A DNA stretch of 64,000 nt from Acinetobacter equi (lineage in GTDB: Bacteria; Pseudomonadota; Gammaproteobacteria; Pseudomonadales; Moraxellaceae): NCBI RefSeq assembly GCF_001307195.1, contig NZ_CP012808.1, positions 1,860,001 through 1,924,000 of the forward strand. Direction: 5' to 3'. The position numbers were made by a program, and so were the translations under genes. This document shows positions 62,419 through 64,000 of the stretch, in pieces; position 1 is the first letter of the stretch; every line of letters starts with the position of its first letter. The notes under the pieces were generated by a model. That model was not told the origin of the DNA, did no database searches, and worked only from the letters and a program-made list of their open reading frames with translations.

Positions 62419-62423
62419 GATTA

Positions 62424-63044
62424 TCACCATCCCATCTGATCACGTTTGGCTTTAATGCTTGCCTGTATTTGTTGCTCGTAAGGCGTACCTTTAAAAGTAT
62501 TCCAAATCGTGATGAGTACATTTTTGTTGTTCGCATTTTGAATATCTCTAAATGCTTGCTGGGTGTTTAGTGGAGGGGCATTTGTTTTTTGATTATTGGT
62601 CGGTTGGTTGTTCGCTTTAGTTTGATTATGAAATTCATCTGAATCAGGGTCTTTAGAATCATCAATCAGGAATAAGCCATTTAGTGCATATTTACGAGCG
62701 TAAGAGCTGGATGCACCAAATGTTTGAGCAATATCCATTCCTTTCTTATTTACTTCAACACCAGCTTCTGCTTGAACAATCGTCTCATTTCCTTTGCTGT
62801 CGGTAAATTTAGCAATGGCTGTAATTACAGGAATACCGCAAAGTTCTTTTGATTCATCTAATAAAACTAATGAGCAGTTATATTTTTTGAGTAGGGGTTT
62901 TACTGCTTCTAAAATAGATTCACATGAACGGTAATGGTATTTACCAAAAGAATTAAACTTATCTTTAGGTGCTTTAAGTTCTTGCTGAATACTGACTAAA
63001 TCATGAGTCATCGTGATTTGAGTTGTATGGACTTGAGCATTCAT
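62424..63044 (-). CDS. ERF-family single-strand annealing protein
   Basis: This 206-aa protein shows the ERF core (FGKYHYRSCESILEAVKPLL, GMDIAQTFGASSSYARKYAL, LFLIDDSKDPD) and a flexible Asn/Gln-rich C-terminal tail ending in a short helix. ERF proteins anneal single strands for phage recombination or circularisation. AAGGAG lies before the ATG. No SSB or exonuclease gene is seen in the window. Confidence 0.9.
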   Translation of the reverse strand: MNAQVHTTQITMTHDLVSIQQELKAPKDKFNSFGKYHYRSCESILEAVKPLLKKYNCSLVLLDESKELCGIPVITAIAKFTDSKGNETIVQAEAGVEVNKKGMDIAQTFGASSSYARKYALNGLFLIDDSKDPDSDEFHNQTKANNQPTNNQKTNAPPLNTQQAFRDIQNANNKNVLITIWNTFKGTPYEQQIQASIKAKRDQMGW

Positions 63045-63055
63045 GATGATCTCCT

Positions 63056-63238
63056 TTAGGCAGCAATTTGAGCTGAGAGTTTTATTGTTTTTTGACGTTC
63101 TGTTTCAATAATTCGAGTTGTCCAAGTTCTATATTCAGAGTCGGAAAGGTCACCACGTTGGTAAGCGTATTCAACAGCAACTTCGATTGATTCAGGGAAT
63201 AATGATTGGAGTCTTATTAGTAATTCTTGAGTATTCAT
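63056..63238 (-). CDS. Hypothetical small phage protein
   Basis: This 60-aa helical protein (MNTQELLIRLQSLFPESIEV...) has no recognised domain. It overlaps the preceding gene by 4 bp and ends 11 bp before the ERF start codon, so it is within the recombination operon. Confidence 0.6.
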   Translation of the reverse strand: MNTQELLIRLQSLFPESIEVAVEYAYQRGDLSDSEYRTWTTRIIETERQKTIKLSAQIAA

Positions 63239-63429
63239 TGAGATACCTCACTTACTACTGATTCTTGAGGTAGTTCACTTGTAAACGTTTCAAAATACAT
63301 AAGTGAAAGGAAAGAGAAGATCGCAATGATGGCTAAATATCCGAGAATGTCTCGAGTAAGCTTTAGAAATTGATTATGATTTTGGCGTATAACTTTGAGT
63401 TCTTGACCGTTTAGGTTGTTTTGATTCAT
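63235..63429 (-). CDS. Small single-pass membrane protein
   Basis: This 64-aa protein from ATG 63429 has a charged N-terminal third and one membrane segment (ILGYLAIIAIFSFLSLMYF). It overlaps the next gene by 4 bp. It is the first gene of the leftward operon visible here. Confidence 0.55.
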   Translation of the reverse strand: MNQNNLNGQELKVIRQNHNQFLKLTRDILGYLAIIAIFSFLSLMYFETFTSELPQESVVSEVSQ

Positions 63430-63600
63430 ACTTATCTCGCTATGTAGCAAAAGTACACTGAGAGTTAAGGGGTTCAGTGTGCTTTTTTATTGGGTGTGAG
63501 ATAAATATAGTAATTCCGATATTGTATGTCAATAGTTATTCCGCTATTTTATTGGAAAACCGATATTTTTGTTTTTTCTGCTTTATAATAGACAAAAGAA

Positions 63601-63616
63601 AACCCACACTGGTGGG
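63601..63616. terminator. Small hairpin before the 56-aa gene
   Basis: ACCCAC/GTGGGT arms (6 bp) with a 4-nt loop. A-rich flanks on one side suggest a leftward terminator or a leader element. Confidence 0.45.
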
Positions 63617-63635
63617 TCAGATAAAGTTTTTTAAA

Positions 63636-63806
63636 GTGAAGAAAATATATTGTATAGCCTTCTTATTTCAAATAATTGCTCTCATTACCTATATTTTTCT
63701 GCTTGATACTCTAATGTATATATCTGTATTTTCGCTTTGGCTTAGTAGTGTTTTATTGGGTATGGGACTAAAAAAAGTCAGTTTACTCAAAACAAGTAGT
63801 TTTTAA
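63636..63806 (+). CDS. Small membrane protein (GTG start)
   Basis: This 56-aa protein has two hydrophobic segments (IYCIAFLFQIIALITYIFLL and YISVFSLWLSSVLLGMGL). The frame is open further upstream, but translation from GTG 63636 gives the membrane protein without odd sequence; no good ribosome site exists. It ends at the base before the stop of the convergent partial gene. Confidence 0.45.
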   Translation: MKKIYCIAFLFQIIALITYIFLLDTLMYISVFSLWLSSVLLGMGLKKVSLLKTSSF

Positions 63807-64000
63807 TTATTTTATAAGTTGAATAGTACCTGTTATAGCTGCAATTAATGCCAAGACAATAGTGGTGTAATCAACCCAACTGTGTATTGATGGTTTTTCA
63901 ATTTGCCTAACTATTAGCTCACTATTAATTAATTGAATAGTTGCATCTGTTAACTGATCTCCAAATAACTCACCAGTTAACAACCTTGATAATTCTAAAT
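63807..64000 (-). CDS. Partial phage membrane protein (C terminus)
   Basis: The open frame runs off the right edge and ends with a helix and one membrane segment: LTGELFGDQLTDATIQLINS, then VDYTTIVLALIAAITGTIQL. Only the last 63 residues are visible. It resembles small phage proteins with a C-terminal anchor. The start lies outside the window. Confidence 0.55.
   Translation of the reverse strand, partial: LELSRLLTGELFGDQLTDATIQLINSELIVRQIEKPSIHSWVDYTTIVLALIAAITGTIQLIK

Larger units (their letters stand above)
60317..64000. mobile_element. Second phage-like element (left part only)
   Basis: A second integrase begins 165 bp after the right attachment repeat. It is followed by excisionase-like, zinc-ribbon, ERF recombination and small phage genes on the minus strand. 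The element is independent of the first by its own integrase and arm sites, and continues past the right edge. Confidence 0.8.

Overview
The window is AT-rich gammaproteobacterial chromosome, most likely Acinetobacter or a close Moraxellaceae relative. This rests on the soluble transhydrogenase sthA beside lipA, the OsmC-YcaO fusion, the rodA-mltB-rlpA cell-wall cluster, map divergent from rpsB-tsf, and a tRNA-Arg(CCG) used as an integration site. No alignment was run; family calls come from motifs, length and gene order.

Bases 1-35,500 are chromosomal backbone with one accessory patch. In order: lipA (partial), sthA, a small beta-flower-like protein, a decayed gene remnant, an MFS transporter, two tandem enlarged OmpW-like outer-membrane proteins, and the OsmC-YcaO protein. 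The accessory patch (about 10.0-21.6 kb) carries two complete chaperone-usher fimbrial operons in tandem, each with pilin, chaperone, a TTG-started usher and a tip-adhesin-like protein. A 207-bp tetranucleotide tract and a pair of 24-bp direct repeats lie in front of the first operon. Then come a semialdehyde dehydrogenase, map, rpsB-tsf, a DUF3465-like protein, an AraC regulator with azlC/azlD, rlpA-mltB-rodA, a conserved unknown, queF, and a two-gene ABC-2 exporter.

Bases 35,483-60,316 form a complete integrated element in the 3' end of tRNA-Arg(CCG). It is bounded by a 15-bp direct repeat, and AGGATA(C/T) sites, probably integrase arm sites, cluster at both ends. It encodes a tyrosine integrase, an HTH regulator with an operator-like palindrome, a Rha/KilAC-type antirepressor, a likely C4-like RNA region, an HTH replication protein, a DnaB helicase, and four 14-bp iteron-like repeats with an exact 33-bp period. 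It also encodes three very large podovirus-like ejection proteins, one with a lytic transglycosylase domain. No terminase, portal, capsid or tail gene is visible. This makes it either a reduced prophage or a phage satellite that brings its own genome-ejection module. Its cargo includes a two-gene NdpA-like plus membrane-protein pair on the opposite strand, two secreted proteins, an HslV-like Ntn-hydrolase candidate, and a lysozyme-like toxin with a membrane protein that may be its immunity partner.

From 60,317 a second element begins directly against the first attachment repeat. It has its own integrase with its own arm-like repeats, a 58-aa excisionase-like gene, a zinc-ribbon protein, an ERF single-strand annealing protein and several small phage genes. 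It runs off the right edge, so two elements appear stacked at one tRNA.
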